A stretch of DNA of 6,532 nucleotides. Origin: Spirochaetaceae bacterium (GTDB taxonomy: Bacteria > Spirochaetota > Spirochaetia > DSM-27196 > PXBQ01). Below, in pieces: positions 1-6,115 of this stretch; position 1 is the stretch's first letter; each line of letters opens with the position of its first letter. The stretch spans positions 1 through 6,532 of the forward strand of contig PXBQ01000099.1 of NCBI GenBank assembly GCA_003566875.1, given 5' to 3'. The notes under the pieces are model-generated. The model was given only the letters and a program-made list of their open reading frames with translations, was not told where the DNA came from and ran no database searches. A program made the position numbers and the translations under genes.

Positions 1-144
1 GAAAGCACCGCCGCTCGCACCTGCTCAACGACGCAAGATACGTGCGACGCCGATGCCGACGCCGACGGCGCCGAGCCCGGTAGCTCCACGACGTTCCGTC
101 TCGTCTTCCCACTCGAAGCGCCTTCATCGATTACTAAACTGTAA
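1..144 (+). CDS. C-terminal end of a probable sensor histidine kinase (partial)
   Basis: An open frame enters from the left edge and ends at TAA 142-144, giving 47 residues. The stretch GSSTTFRLVFPL near the end matches the usual last strand of the HATPase_c (GHKL) ATP-binding domain, where kinases commonly read G-x-G-T-T-F-R-L-x-L-P. The opening ES residues would fit the preceding strand. Between them is an acidic, low-complexity insert (DADADADGAE) encoded by a GAYGCC hexamer repeat. If this is right, the protein autophosphorylates on histidine and passes phosphate to a response regulator encoded outside the window. It lies 59 bp upstream of htrA on the same strand, and envelope-stress two-component systems such as CpxRA or CssRS control htrA-type genes, so a functional link is plausible but unproven. 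Only the tail is visible, so kinase subtype and partner cannot be named. Confidence 0.5.
   Translation, partial: ESTAARTCSTTQDTCDADADADGAEPGSSTTFRLVFPLEAPSSITKL
46..69 (+). repeat. GAYGCC hexamer repeat, 3 copies plus a variant
   Basis: GACGCC, GATGCC and GACGCC run in tandem from 46 to 63, followed by the variant GACGGC at 64-69. They are in the reading frame of the kinase tail and encode the alternating Asp-Ala run. The array could expand or contract in steps of two residues without breaking the frame. Confidence 0.6.
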
Positions 145-154
145 TACTCGTGAA

Positions 155-183
155 ATGATCTCGTGAGGATCGGGTCGTATACT
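155..183 (+). promoter_or_regulatory. Candidate sigma-70-type promoter of htrA
   Basis: A good -10 hexamer TATACT sits at 178-183. At 17-bp spacing the -35 position (155-160) reads ATGATC, a weak match keeping only the TGA core. Transcription would begin near 189-191, only about 13-15 nt before the favoured start codon. The weak -35 element suggests dependence on an activator, which would fit the nearby inverted repeat. Confidence 0.4.
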
Positions 184-189
184 CATCGC

Positions 190-194
190 AGGAA
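190..194 (+). promoter_or_regulatory. Ribosome binding site that decides the htrA start
   Basis: AGGAA at 190-194 is the only Shine-Dalgarno-like sequence before htrA. It abuts the first possible ATG (195) directly and leaves 3 nt before ATG 198, both too close. It leaves 6 nt before GTG 201 and 9 nt before ATG 204, both workable. This favours a start at 201 or 204. Confidence 0.5.
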
Positions 195-203
195 ATGATG
201 GTG

Positions 204-1631
204 ATGAGCATGAAACGAAGTATTACAGCAACTGCATTGGCCTTTGCGCTCGCAGCGTTGATCGTCGTCGGCGCGACTGCACAAGAATCCGTTCCGACGA
301 TCACGACATCGTCGGACATGGACATTCTCGAGATGTACCAGAACACGTTCCGTGGTGTCGCGCGAAAAGTCCTCCCGGTCGTAGTCGAAGTCAACGTCGT
401 CGAGATCGTTCGTCAGTCGACATCGCGTTCGCCGTTCGATTTTTTCTTTGGCGCTCCGCGGCAGGACCAGGCCGAGCGCGAGTTTCGGCAACAAGGCCTG
501 GGTTCGGGCGTGATCGTCCGTCGCGACGGCCTCCGCGTGTTTGTTCTGACGAACAACCACGTTGTCGGCGACTCGCAGGAAGTTAGTATCCGACTGTACG
601 ATGGCCGGGAGTTCGAGGTCGTGGTTGTTGGAAAAGACCCGCGTACCGACCTCGCGTTAATGTCGTTTGAGACCGACGAGGACGTCGCGATCGCCGAGCT
701 CGGCGACTCCGACACTCTGCACGTTGGCGACTGGGCATTCGCGATCGGCAATCCGTTAGGGTTCGAGTCGACCGTCACGTCCGGGATCATCTCGGCGGTC
801 GGACGGCGAACATCACCGGGACGCGACATCGGAAATTTCACCGACTACATCCAGACCGACGCGGCGATTAACCGTGGAAATTCCGGCGGAGCGCTCGTGA
901 ACTTGCGCGGGGAGGTCGTCGGGATTAACACGTGGATCGCATCGCAGACCGGCGGGAGCATCGGACTTGGATTCGCGGTTCCGGTTAACACGGCCAAGCG
1001 CGTAATCGACGATATGGTGCGTTTGGGACGCGTCGAGTACGGATGGTTGGGGATCTCGTACGGTCCTCCAAACGCGGGGGTTGTGGACGATATGAACATT
1101 GCCGGTCGAACCGGCGCGTTTGTGTACAATATTTTCCGCGAATCACCCGCGGAGACCGCGGGTATTCTTCCGGGCGATCTGATCGTCGCTATCGACAATG
1201 CGATGATCCGAGAGAGTCAGGATGTCGCGCGCATTATTCCAACGCTGCCGACCAACAGACTCTCGACGTTCCGCGTCATCCGATACGGAGAGCCGATTAC
1301 GGTTCGCGTCAGGACGACGTCGCTCGAAGATCAGGCTGCCGGCGCAAGCGCTGCGTGGCCTGGCGCTCAGGTCGTCCGTCTCACCGAGTCGGTGCGAACG
1401 CAACTCGACCTGAAAGCCGATGTGGGTTCGGTTGTGGTCGGCAATGTCGTCGCGGGCAGTCCGTCCGCTTCGGCCGGACTGAGAACCGGCGACATCGTTC
1501 AGTCCATCAACGGTCAGCGCATCAGGACCGTGCTCGATTTCTATCGCGCGCTCAACTCAACCGAGCGAGGCGATACGTCAATCAGGATTCACCGGCAGGG
1601 TTCCGAGGTTCTCGTGAACCTTGTCCGTTGA
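204..1631 (+). CDS. htrA: HtrA/DegP-family periplasmic serine protease with two PDZ domains
   Basis: This is a secreted trypsin-like protease and chaperone of envelope quality control that degrades misfolded periplasmic proteins as an oligomer. With the start at 204 it has 475 residues, normal for the Do/DegP type. An N-terminal signal peptide (MKR, then a hydrophobic core) probably ends near the ATA-QE junction around residue 26. The protease domain shows the full triad: His119 in TNNHVVG, Asp149 in RTDLALM, and Ser227 in GNSGGALV. PDZ1 spans roughly 281-370 and begins with the YGWLGI carboxylate-binding loop. PDZ2 spans roughly 388-475. The FDFFFG motif near residue 80 and the sequence around the triad recall spirochaetal HtrA. 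All catalytic parts are intact. Starts at 195, 198, 201 and 210 are in frame; 204 (or GTG 201) suits the ribosome binding site best. The gene is transcribed alone or with the upstream kinase and ends at a strong terminator. Confidence 0.95.
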   Translation: MSMKRSITATALAFALAALIVVGATAQESVPTITTSSDMDILEMYQNTFRGVARKVLPVVVEVNVVEIVRQSTSRSPFDFFFGAPRQDQAEREFRQQGLGSGVIVRRDGLRVFVLTNNHVVGDSQEVSIRLYDGREFEVVVVGKDPRTDLALMSFETDEDVAIAELGDSDTLHVGDWAFAIGNPLGFESTVTSGIISAVGRRTSPGRDIGNFTDYIQTDAAINRGNSGGALVNLRGEVVGINTWIASQTGGSIGLGFAVPVNTAKRVIDDMVRLGRVEYGWLGISYGPPNAGVVDDMNIAGRTGAFVYNIFRESPAETAGILPGDLIVAIDNAMIRESQDVARIIPTLPTNRLSTFRVIRYGEPITVRVRTTSLEDQAAGASAAWPGAQVVRLTESVRTQLDLKADVGSVVVGNVVAGSPSASAGLRTGDIVQSINGQRIRTVLDFYRALNSTERGDTSIRIHRQGSEVLVNLVR

Positions 1632-1650
1632 ACATATTCCTCCTCTCTTC

Positions 1651-1703
1651 GGCGTCCGGCGGCCCCCTCCTAGCTCATTTTCCCGCCGCCGGGCGCCTTT
1701 TTT
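1651..1703 (+). terminator. Intrinsic terminator after htrA
   Basis: The left arm GGCGTCCGGCGG (1651-1662) pairs with CCGCCGGGCGCC (1686-1697) as a 12-bp stem containing one G-U pair, extendable by one C-G pair at 1663/1685. A run of six T follows at 1698-1703. The loop is long (about 21-23 nt), but the GC-rich stem and T tract are typical of Rho-independent termination. It separates htrA from dusA transcription. Confidence 0.85.
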
Positions 1704-1725
1704 GACGTCGATCGTTGTACTCCCG

Positions 1726-1754
1726 TTGCACCGGTTTTTCACTTCCCGTACAAT
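1726..1754 (+). promoter_or_regulatory. sigma-70-type promoter of dusA
   Basis: TTGCAC (1726-1731) and TACAAT (1749-1754) are separated by the ideal 17 bp. Each hexamer keeps most consensus positions, including the TTG of the -35 and the T-A-x-A-A-T of the -10. It lies just after the htrA terminator. The expected transcript start is 1760-1762, next to the dusA ATG at 1764. Confidence 0.65.
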
Positions 1755-1763
1755 GCGCGATAC

Positions 1764-2792
1764 ATGAACACTCGACCAACGTGCCGCGTCACGCGAGCCG
1801 ATCTGGCGTACCGATTCAGCGTTGCTCCGATGATGGAACGGACCGATCGACATTATCGGCGCATGGCGCGCCTGATGACGCGGCACACCCTCCTGTACAC
1901 CGAGATGATCACGACCGGAGCGATCATCCACGGCGATCGCGCGAGATTACTCGAGATCGACCCGATCGAGAAACCGATTTCGCTTCAGCTTGGCGGTGAT
2001 GATCCAATCGAGATAGCCGAGAGCATTCGGATCGCGTCGCAGTACGGGTACGACGAGTTCAACCTCAACGTCGGGTGTCCAAGCGACCGGGTTCAACACG
2101 CGCAGTTTGGCGCGTGCTTGATGGCCGATCCGCCGAAGGTCGCTCGGATCGTCGAGGCGATGAAAAGTGCGACCGATCTGCCGGTCACCGTGAAACACCG
2201 CGTCGGTATCGACGGACGCGAGACGTACGAGCAGATGGAATCGTTCGTGAAGACCGTCGCGTCCGCGGGTGCCGACCGGTTCTCGGTGCACGCGCGAATA
2301 GCGATTCTCGACGGTTTGAGTCCCAAAGAGAACCGAACCGTACCGCCCTTACGGTACGACGATGTGTATCGGTTGAAACGCGAGAATCCGGACTTGGTGG
2401 TCGAGATAAACGGTGGCATAACGACGATCGACGATGTCCTCGATCACCTGATACACGTCGACGGCGTGATGGTCGGACGCGCCGCGTACGATAACCCTTT
2501 CATGCTCGCGGCGATCGACTCGGTCGTGTTCGGTGATTCGGTCTCAACGATCACACGCGGTGACGTCGTTCGGTCGATGACCCCGTACATCGCCGAGTGC
2601 AGCGAACGCGGACTGAACCCCACTCCGGTTATTCATCACTTACTCGGTATATTTGCGCACCGGCCCGGTACGCGGAAATGGAAACAACAGTTGAGTGGCC
2701 GTCGAATCGAGCCCGCCGCCGCGGCGCTCGCGGTCGCGCGCGCCCTCGAAGCCGTTCCGGCCGACACAGCCAACGAAACGGCCTTCAACTAG
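1764..2792 (+). CDS. dusA: tRNA-dihydrouridine synthase A (DusA)
   Basis: This FMN enzyme reduces uridine to dihydrouridine in the D-loop of tRNA; in the DusA branch the targets are U20 and U20a. The 342-residue length is close to E. coli DusA. A TIM barrel opens with SVAPMMERTDRHYR (residues 19-32). The YTEMITTGAIIHGD segment follows (45-58), then LNVGCPSDRVQ with the likely catalytic Cys105, the VKHRVGID phosphate/FMN region with Lys144, and the DusA hallmark LSPKENR (185-191). ING-GI (215-219) and VMVGRAAYDNP (235-245) close the FMN site. The last 90 or so residues form the helical tRNA-binding domain. ATG 1764 is the only usable start, since the next Met would cut the conserved first strand. 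No Shine-Dalgarno sequence precedes it, which fits the promoter position and suggests a leaderless message. It is convergent with the minus-strand neighbour and shares stop-codon bases with it. Confidence 0.95.
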   Translation: MNTRPTCRVTRADLAYRFSVAPMMERTDRHYRRMARLMTRHTLLYTEMITTGAIIHGDRARLLEIDPIEKPISLQLGGDDPIEIAESIRIASQYGYDEFNLNVGCPSDRVQHAQFGACLMADPPKVARIVEAMKSATDLPVTVKHRVGIDGRETYEQMESFVKTVASAGADRFSVHARIAILDGLSPKENRTVPPLRYDDVYRLKRENPDLVVEINGGITTIDDVLDHLIHVDGVMVGRAAYDNPFMLAAIDSVVFGDSVSTITRGDVVRSMTPYIAECSERGLNPTPVIHHLLGIFAHRPGTRKWKQQLSGRRIEPAAAALAVARALEAVPADTANETAFN

Positions 2793-3334
2793 CCGGCGTC
2801 GCGGTACGGTACTTCGCAGAACCGAGCTATTTCGGTCCCGAGGTTGCGCAGCATCGTCGCGTTGCGGTTCGACTCGGTCTGGATGCTCACCGGGCCCGCT
2901 TCCGTGAAATTCAACCCTAGTTTCACAAAACCGCGGTTCATGAACCTTTTGGAGCCGCTATCACCGATCTGATCGTGTGACGTCGATGTCGAGTCGGGCA
3001 CCGTCCCGCGGAACAGGACTTCTTCAAGCTCACCGAATGGGTACTTCTTGGTCCGGTATGCGAACAACAGGCCAAACGAGTACGTTATTTCGGCCGCATC
3101 GCGGTCAAACTCCCACCGCTCGCGGTACGCCGCGGCGAGAAAAAGAATCACCGTGATGATGAGCGGGACTGCGTGAAGCGTTGCTTCCTGAATCATCCCA
3201 CGGGCGAGCAGACCCCCGAGAGCAGCGAAAAACAACCGCCACCCCCAGCCGAAGGTCAAAACGAGTTGATTCGGGCTCGGGTTTTTGGGGATTAATCGAT
3301 ATACCACGAGACCGAGCATGTACCGTCTTGCCAC
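2789..3334 (-). CDS. Two-helix membrane protein with a C-terminal PH-like domain, function unknown
   Basis: I do not recognise a named family. The frame starts at GTG 3334 and gives 181 residues. A stop lies three codons upstream, so this is the farthest possible start. ATG 3319 (Met6) is an alternative, and neither has a clear ribosome binding site. The protein has a short basic N-terminus, a hydrophobic segment at about 32-47 rich in Gly and Ala, and a second at about 54-70 (AVPLIITVILFLAAAY). A soluble, strand-rich part from 71 to 181 follows. The stretch with WEFDRDAAEITYSFGLL, followed by KKYPFGELEEVLF, resembles bacterial PH-like membrane proteins (a helical pair followed by a beta domain). 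By positive charges, both termini would be cytoplasmic. The frame lacks stops over 540 bp, has plausible composition, and abuts dusA exactly stop-to-stop, all of which support a real gene. A role in membrane stress or sensing would be a guess. Confidence 0.7.
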   Translation of the reverse strand: MARRYMLGLVVYRLIPKNPSPNQLVLTFGWGWRLFFAALGGLLARGMIQEATLHAVPLIITVILFLAAAYRERWEFDRDAAEITYSFGLLFAYRTKKYPFGELEEVLFRGTVPDSTSTSHDQIGDSGSKRFMNRGFVKLGLNFTEAGPVSIQTESNRNATMLRNLGTEIARFCEVPYRDAG

Positions 3335-3338
3335 ATGC

Positions 3339-3355
3339 TGTCAATCCGTTTGACA
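3339..3355. promoter_or_regulatory. Candidate operator of the glycerol operon
   Basis: TGTCAA (3339-3344) and TTGACA (3350-3355) form a perfect 6-bp dyad with a 5-bp centre. The right arm is itself the -35 hexamer of the glpA promoter, so a bound protein would block RNA polymerase. The site also lies just upstream of the divergent minus-strand gene and could affect it. It does not match the E. coli GlpR consensus as I remember it, so the regulator is unknown. Confidence 0.45.
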
Positions 3356-3377
3356 ATGCCTCACAAACGCTTAAGAT
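3350..3377 (+). promoter_or_regulatory. sigma-70-type promoter of the glpA-glpK operon
   Basis: A perfect -35 hexamer TTGACA (3350-3355) is followed 16 bp later by TAAGAT (3372-3377), which keeps the first T-A and last A-T of the -10 consensus. Transcription would start near 3383-3385, giving a leader of about 12-14 nt that still includes the ribosome binding site. It is the only good promoter found ahead of the four operon genes. Confidence 0.6.
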
Positions 3378-3386
3378 ATCTGAAAC

Positions 3387-3391
3387 GAGGG
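3387..3391 (+). promoter_or_regulatory. Ribosome binding site that fixes the glpA start
   Basis: GAGGG lies 5 nt before ATG 3397. It shows that translation begins there and not at the ATG at 3181, where the open frame formally begins inside the opposite-strand gene. Confidence 0.7.
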
Positions 3392-3396
3392 CAACC

Positions 3397-4827
3397 ATGA
3401 ACGATTTCGACATAGCGATTGTCGGTGCCGGTGTAACCGGGGCCTCGGTCGCGCGAACATTGTCCCGGTACGGACTTGACGTGGTGTTGTTGGAGAAGGA
3501 GTGCGACGTCTCGCTCGGTACCTCCAAAGCGAATTCCGGAATCATTCACGCCGGATTTCACCACGATCGCAAGTATCTCAAGACGCGACTCGAGGTCGAC
3601 GGGAATGTGATGTTCGACCGTCTGCGGAAGGAGCTCGACTTTCCGTTCAAGCGGTGCGGGATACTGGTTGTCGCGATGAAAGATGAGGACATGAAGTATC
3701 TCTCGACTCTGTTCGAGCAGGGGCGAGAGAACGGCGCGGTCGGACTCGAGATGTGCTCGCGCGAGCGTACGATCGAGCTGGAGCCGAAAATTCATCCGGA
3801 CGTTGTCGGATCGTTGTACGCGCCGGCAGGGGGCATAATCGAACCGTACCGCTTTGTGTTTGCGCTCGTCGAGTCTGCGCGCAAGAACGGCGTCGAGCTC
3901 ATGACGAATTTCGCGCTGCAACGCGCCGAGCGGACCGGTGAGAAGTGGCGGCTCGAGGCGGGCGACGGTCGCAGTGTCTCGGCTTCGTACGTCGTGAATG
4001 CCGCGGGGTTGTACGCCGACGACGTCTCGCGCATGTTCGGAGCCGAGGAGTTTTCGATCCGACCTCGCAAAGGCGAGTACTACCTGCTCGACCGCATGAC
4101 AAAGGCGTGTCCGTCGCGTGTCCTTTTCCCGGTCCCGACTCAGATTTCGAAGGGAATGCTCGTGATCCCGACGGTCGAAGGGACGGTGTTGATCGGCCCA
4201 ACCGCGGAAGACGTCGACGACAAGGCCGATGTATCGACCTCGGTCGATCAGTTGGATCGCATTTTTGAGGCGGCGCGGCGGATGGTGCCGTCGGTCTCGG
4301 AGAACGATGTGATCACGTCGTTCTCGGGGCTCAGGCCGGCGCTCGACGACGGCGATTTCTTTCTCAAGGTTTCCGAGGTCGTGCCCGGTTTAGTGCACGC
4401 TGCGGGTATACAGTCTCCCGGCTTGACCGCCGCCCCGGCGATCGGCGAGTACGTGAAGGATCTGCTGAAGGAAGCAGGATGCACGATGATCGAGAAGCAA
4501 CGGTTTGATCCGAATCTCCAACGTCTGCCGCGCATCCGGGATCTCTCGGCGGCCGATGTCGATAGCCTCGCGACCGAAGATCCGCGGTACGCCGAGATCG
4601 TGTGCCGGTGCGAGCGGGTTTCGGAGGCCGAGATCCGTGAGGCGATCAGACGCGGACACGCGACTCTCGACGGGCTGAAGTACTTCACGCGGGCCGGGAT
4701 GGGAAGATGTCAGGGCGGATTTTGCACGTATCGTATCCTGAAGACGATTATGGACGAGACCGGTTGCACCGCGACCGAGGTCCGGAAGCGTGGGGCCGCG
4801 AGCGCGATCATCACTCGGCAGTTGTGA
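3397..4827 (+). CDS. glpA: GlpA-like FAD-dependent glycerol-3-phosphate dehydrogenase with C-terminal [2Fe-2S] BFD domain
   Basis: It is predicted to oxidise sn-glycerol-3-phosphate to dihydroxyacetone phosphate, passing electrons from FAD towards an iron-sulfur centre. The 476 residues comprise a DAO-type FAD domain and a BFD-like domain. The FAD-binding GAGVTG (Gly10, Gly12, Gly15) is followed by an acidic residue (Glu33) at the end of strand 2 for the adenosine ribose. NSGIIHAGFHHD (47-58) and FSGLRPALDDGD (309-320) are active-site-side motifs of this family. The C-terminus has CRC at 403-405 and C-x4-C at 438/443, the four [2Fe-2S] ligands of Fer2_BFD. E. coli GlpA has the same order but is longer (about 540). 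The start at 3397 follows from the GAGGG site and the FAD motif at residues 10-15. Tandem stops TGA-TAA end the gene. It is the first gene of an operon ending in glpK, which supports the substrate. The related L-2-hydroxyglutarate oxidase branch (COG0579) is the main alternative on sequence alone. Confidence 0.85.
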   Translation: MNDFDIAIVGAGVTGASVARTLSRYGLDVVLLEKECDVSLGTSKANSGIIHAGFHHDRKYLKTRLEVDGNVMFDRLRKELDFPFKRCGILVVAMKDEDMKYLSTLFEQGRENGAVGLEMCSRERTIELEPKIHPDVVGSLYAPAGGIIEPYRFVFALVESARKNGVELMTNFALQRAERTGEKWRLEAGDGRSVSASYVVNAAGLYADDVSRMFGAEEFSIRPRKGEYYLLDRMTKACPSRVLFPVPTQISKGMLVIPTVEGTVLIGPTAEDVDDKADVSTSVDQLDRIFEAARRMVPSVSENDVITSFSGLRPALDDGDFFLKVSEVVPGLVHAAGIQSPGLTAAPAIGEYVKDLLKEAGCTMIEKQRFDPNLQRLPRIRDLSAADVDSLATEDPRYAEIVCRCERVSEAEIREAIRRGHATLDGLKYFTRAGMGRCQGGFCTYRILKTIMDETGCTATEVRKRGAASAIITRQL

Positions 4828-4846
4828 TAAAGATACTTGGCACCAT

Positions 4847-4854
4847 AAGGGTGG
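4847..4854 (+). promoter_or_regulatory. Ribosome binding site of the FAD/NAD oxidoreductase gene
   Basis: AAGGGTGG lies 7-10 nt before ATG 4862 and supports that start over ATG 4871, which has a GGGAA directly against it. CACC (4841-4844) could pair with GGTG (4850-4853) over a 5-nt loop and partly mask the site; with only 4 bp this is weak. Confidence 0.55.
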
Positions 4855-4861
4855 ATGAAAG

Positions 4862-6115
4862 ATGCGGGAAATGAGGTTTGACGTATTGGTAGTCGGCGGC
4901 GGCGCGGCGGGAATGGCCGCCGCGTGCGAGGTACGCGACGCGGGCTACACGGTCGTGATCGTGGAGCGTGAGAACGTGCTCGGCGGTATCCTGCTTCAGT
5001 GTATCCACAACGGTTTCGGCCTCACCGAGTTCCGCGAAGAGCTGACCGGGCCCGAGTACGCCGAGCGTTTCATCGATGCGACGACGACGGGGATCGAAGT
5101 CCTGACCGATTCGACGGTTGTCGAGATCGAAAACGCGAACGGCGAGAAGACTGCGTACTGTTACTCCGGGAAGACGGGAGTGACCGTCGTGCGCGCACGC
5201 GCCGTCGTGCTCGCGATGGGGTGCCGCGAGAGGAACCGCGGTAACGTCAGGATCCCCGGTACTCGGCCGGCAGGCGTACTCACCGCGGGCCTTGCCCAGC
5301 GGCTCGTGAACATCGACGGACTGATCCCCGGACGCGACGTTGTGATCGTCGGTTCGGGTGATATCGGCCTGATCATGGCGCGTCGAATGACGTGGGCCGG
5401 ATGCACGGTTCACGCGGTGATCGAGATCCAGCCGTACCCGTCCGGCTTGACGCGAAACATCGTGCAGTGCTTGAACGACTTCAAAATCCCGTTGTACCTG
5501 AGTCACATCGTGTCGCGCATAGACGGCCACGATCGCGTCACGAGAGTCGATGTCACCCCGGTCGAGAGTGGATCTCCGAACTACGACAAGACGTTCGCGA
5601 TATCGTGCGACACGGTGCTTCTCTCGGTCGGACTCGTGCCCGAGAACGAGCTTTCGAAGGAAGCTGGGGTCGAGATCGACCCGACGACGAACGGGCCGAT
5701 CGTCGATGCACGGCTCATGACATCGGTCGACGGGATTTTTGCAGCCGGAAACGTCTTACACGTGCACGATCTCGTCGATTACGTGAGCGAGGAGGCCCGA
5801 CGCGCGGGGGCGTACGTGGTCAAGTACCTCAGACAGGAGTATCCGGCGAGGCAACTTCGCGTGAAACCCGGCGCAAACGTCCGTTACGTCCGGCCCGGAA
5901 AGTGCGATCCGTCGACCGAAAACAGGTTCTACATGAGACCTTTGGTTGTCAAAAACGACGCGACGGTTGTGGTTCGCCTCGACTCGACCGAGGTGAAGAG
6001 AATAAAGAGACCGCATATTCAGCCGTCCGAGATGATCACGTTCCGCGTGAACGAAGGCGACCTGCGCGAAAGCGCGATTCGGGATGACTCGGTTCTGGAG
6101 GTAGGAATCGAATGA
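4862..6115 (+). CDS. FAD/NAD(P)-binding oxidoreductase of the glycerol operon (takes the GlpB position)
   Basis: The product (417 residues) is a pyridine nucleotide-disulfide-oxidoreductase-fold flavoprotein. The FAD motif GGGAAG is at 12-17 with Glu35 ending strand 2. VVLAMGCRERNRG (115-127) is a family-typical segment after the first FAD half. A second Rossmann motif GSGDIG (164-169) marks the NAD(P) site. TSVDGIFAAGNV (287-298) is the second FAD motif. A C-terminal extension of about 90 residues (325-417) replaces the usual dimerisation domain. The redox dithiol (C-x4-C) of true disulfide reductases is missing; only Cys47 lies near that place, so electrons probably pass directly between FAD and NAD(P) or to a partner's Fe-S centre. 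It follows glpA by 34 bp and overlaps the next gene by 4 bp, so it probably forms a complex with them. The order DAO protein, Pyr_redox protein and small Fe-S protein recalls multi-subunit amino-acid and opine dehydrogenases. The exact acceptor is not visible. Confidence 0.85.
   Translation: MREMRFDVLVVGGGAAGMAAACEVRDAGYTVVIVERENVLGGILLQCIHNGFGLTEFREELTGPEYAERFIDATTTGIEVLTDSTVVEIENANGEKTAYCYSGKTGVTVVRARAVVLAMGCRERNRGNVRIPGTRPAGVLTAGLAQRLVNIDGLIPGRDVVIVGSGDIGLIMARRMTWAGCTVHAVIEIQPYPSGLTRNIVQCLNDFKIPLYLSHIVSRIDGHDRVTRVDVTPVESGSPNYDKTFAISCDTVLLSVGLVPENELSKEAGVEIDPTTNGPIVDARLMTSVDGIFAAGNVLHVHDLVDYVSEEARRAGAYVVKYLRQEYPARQLRVKPGANVRYVRPGKCDPSTENRFYMRPLVVKNDATVVVRLDSTEVKRIKRPHIQPSEMITFRVNEGDLRESAIRDDSVLEVGIE
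6096..6106 (+). promoter_or_regulatory. Strong ribosome binding site of the DUF1667-type gene
   Basis: TGGAGGTAGGA holds two overlapping Shine-Dalgarno candidates, GGAGGT (9 nt before the ATG at 6112) and AGGA (5 nt before it). It lies inside the end of the preceding gene. Together with the ATGA overlap it indicates coupled yet strong translation. Confidence 0.7.

Larger units (their letters stand above)
139..228. repeat. 10-bp perfect inverted repeat flanking the htrA promoter
   Basis: CTGTAATACT at 139-148 is the exact reverse complement of AGTATTACAG at 219-228, with 70 bp between the arms. The left arm overlaps the stop codon of the kinase tail. The right arm lies in the signal-peptide codons of htrA. 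The arms are AT-rich in a GC-rich region and bracket the predicted promoter and ribosome binding site, which is the layout of a paired regulator-binding site. No regulator is identified. The left arm lies upstream of the predicted transcript start, so an RNA hairpin from that promoter is unlikely. Confidence 0.5.

Noticed and set aside
1043..1705. 220-residue plus-strand open frame overlapping the end of htrA
   Set aside because: Arg/Ser-rich shadow of the PDZ-encoding frame; it ends within the terminator and spacer and has no ribosome binding site.
2904..2926. GTGAAA...TTTCAC hairpin after dusA
   Set aside because: The stem is 6-8 bp of AT-rich pairs, is followed by A residues and then GC-rich sequence, not T, and lies in coding sequence, so it is not a convincing terminator.
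2929..2950. Overlapping palindromes AACCGCGGTT and GGTTCATGAACC followed by TTTT
   Set aside because: As RNA the second leaves only a 4-bp stem around a 4-nt loop, too weak for termination, and both sit inside the membrane-protein codons. Possibly chance.
3317..3344. Minus-strand promoter TTGACA-N16-TACATG for the membrane protein gene
   Set aside because: The -10 match is poor and transcription would begin downstream of both plausible start codons.
3181..3396. 72-residue N-terminal extension of the GlpA-like reading frame
   Set aside because: It runs over the opposite-strand membrane gene, over the operator-like dyad and over the promoter. It has no ribosome binding site and would place the FAD motif far from the N-terminus; GAGGG before ATG 3397 marks the real start.
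3397..4827. Assignment as L-2-hydroxyglutarate oxidase (LhgO)
   Set aside because: The fold is shared, but LhgO lacks the C-terminal BFD cysteines as far as I know, and the operon ends with glpK, which favours glycerol-3-phosphate.
4811..5530. 239-residue open frame on the minus strand
   Set aside because: It lies wholly over the oxidoreductase gene, is rich in Arg, His and Asp as expected from reading GC-rich coding DNA backwards, and shows no family motif.
5392..6087. 231-residue plus-strand open frame inside the oxidoreductase gene
   Set aside because: It is an Arg-rich out-of-frame shadow; the overlapping frame has clear FAD and NAD(P) motifs.
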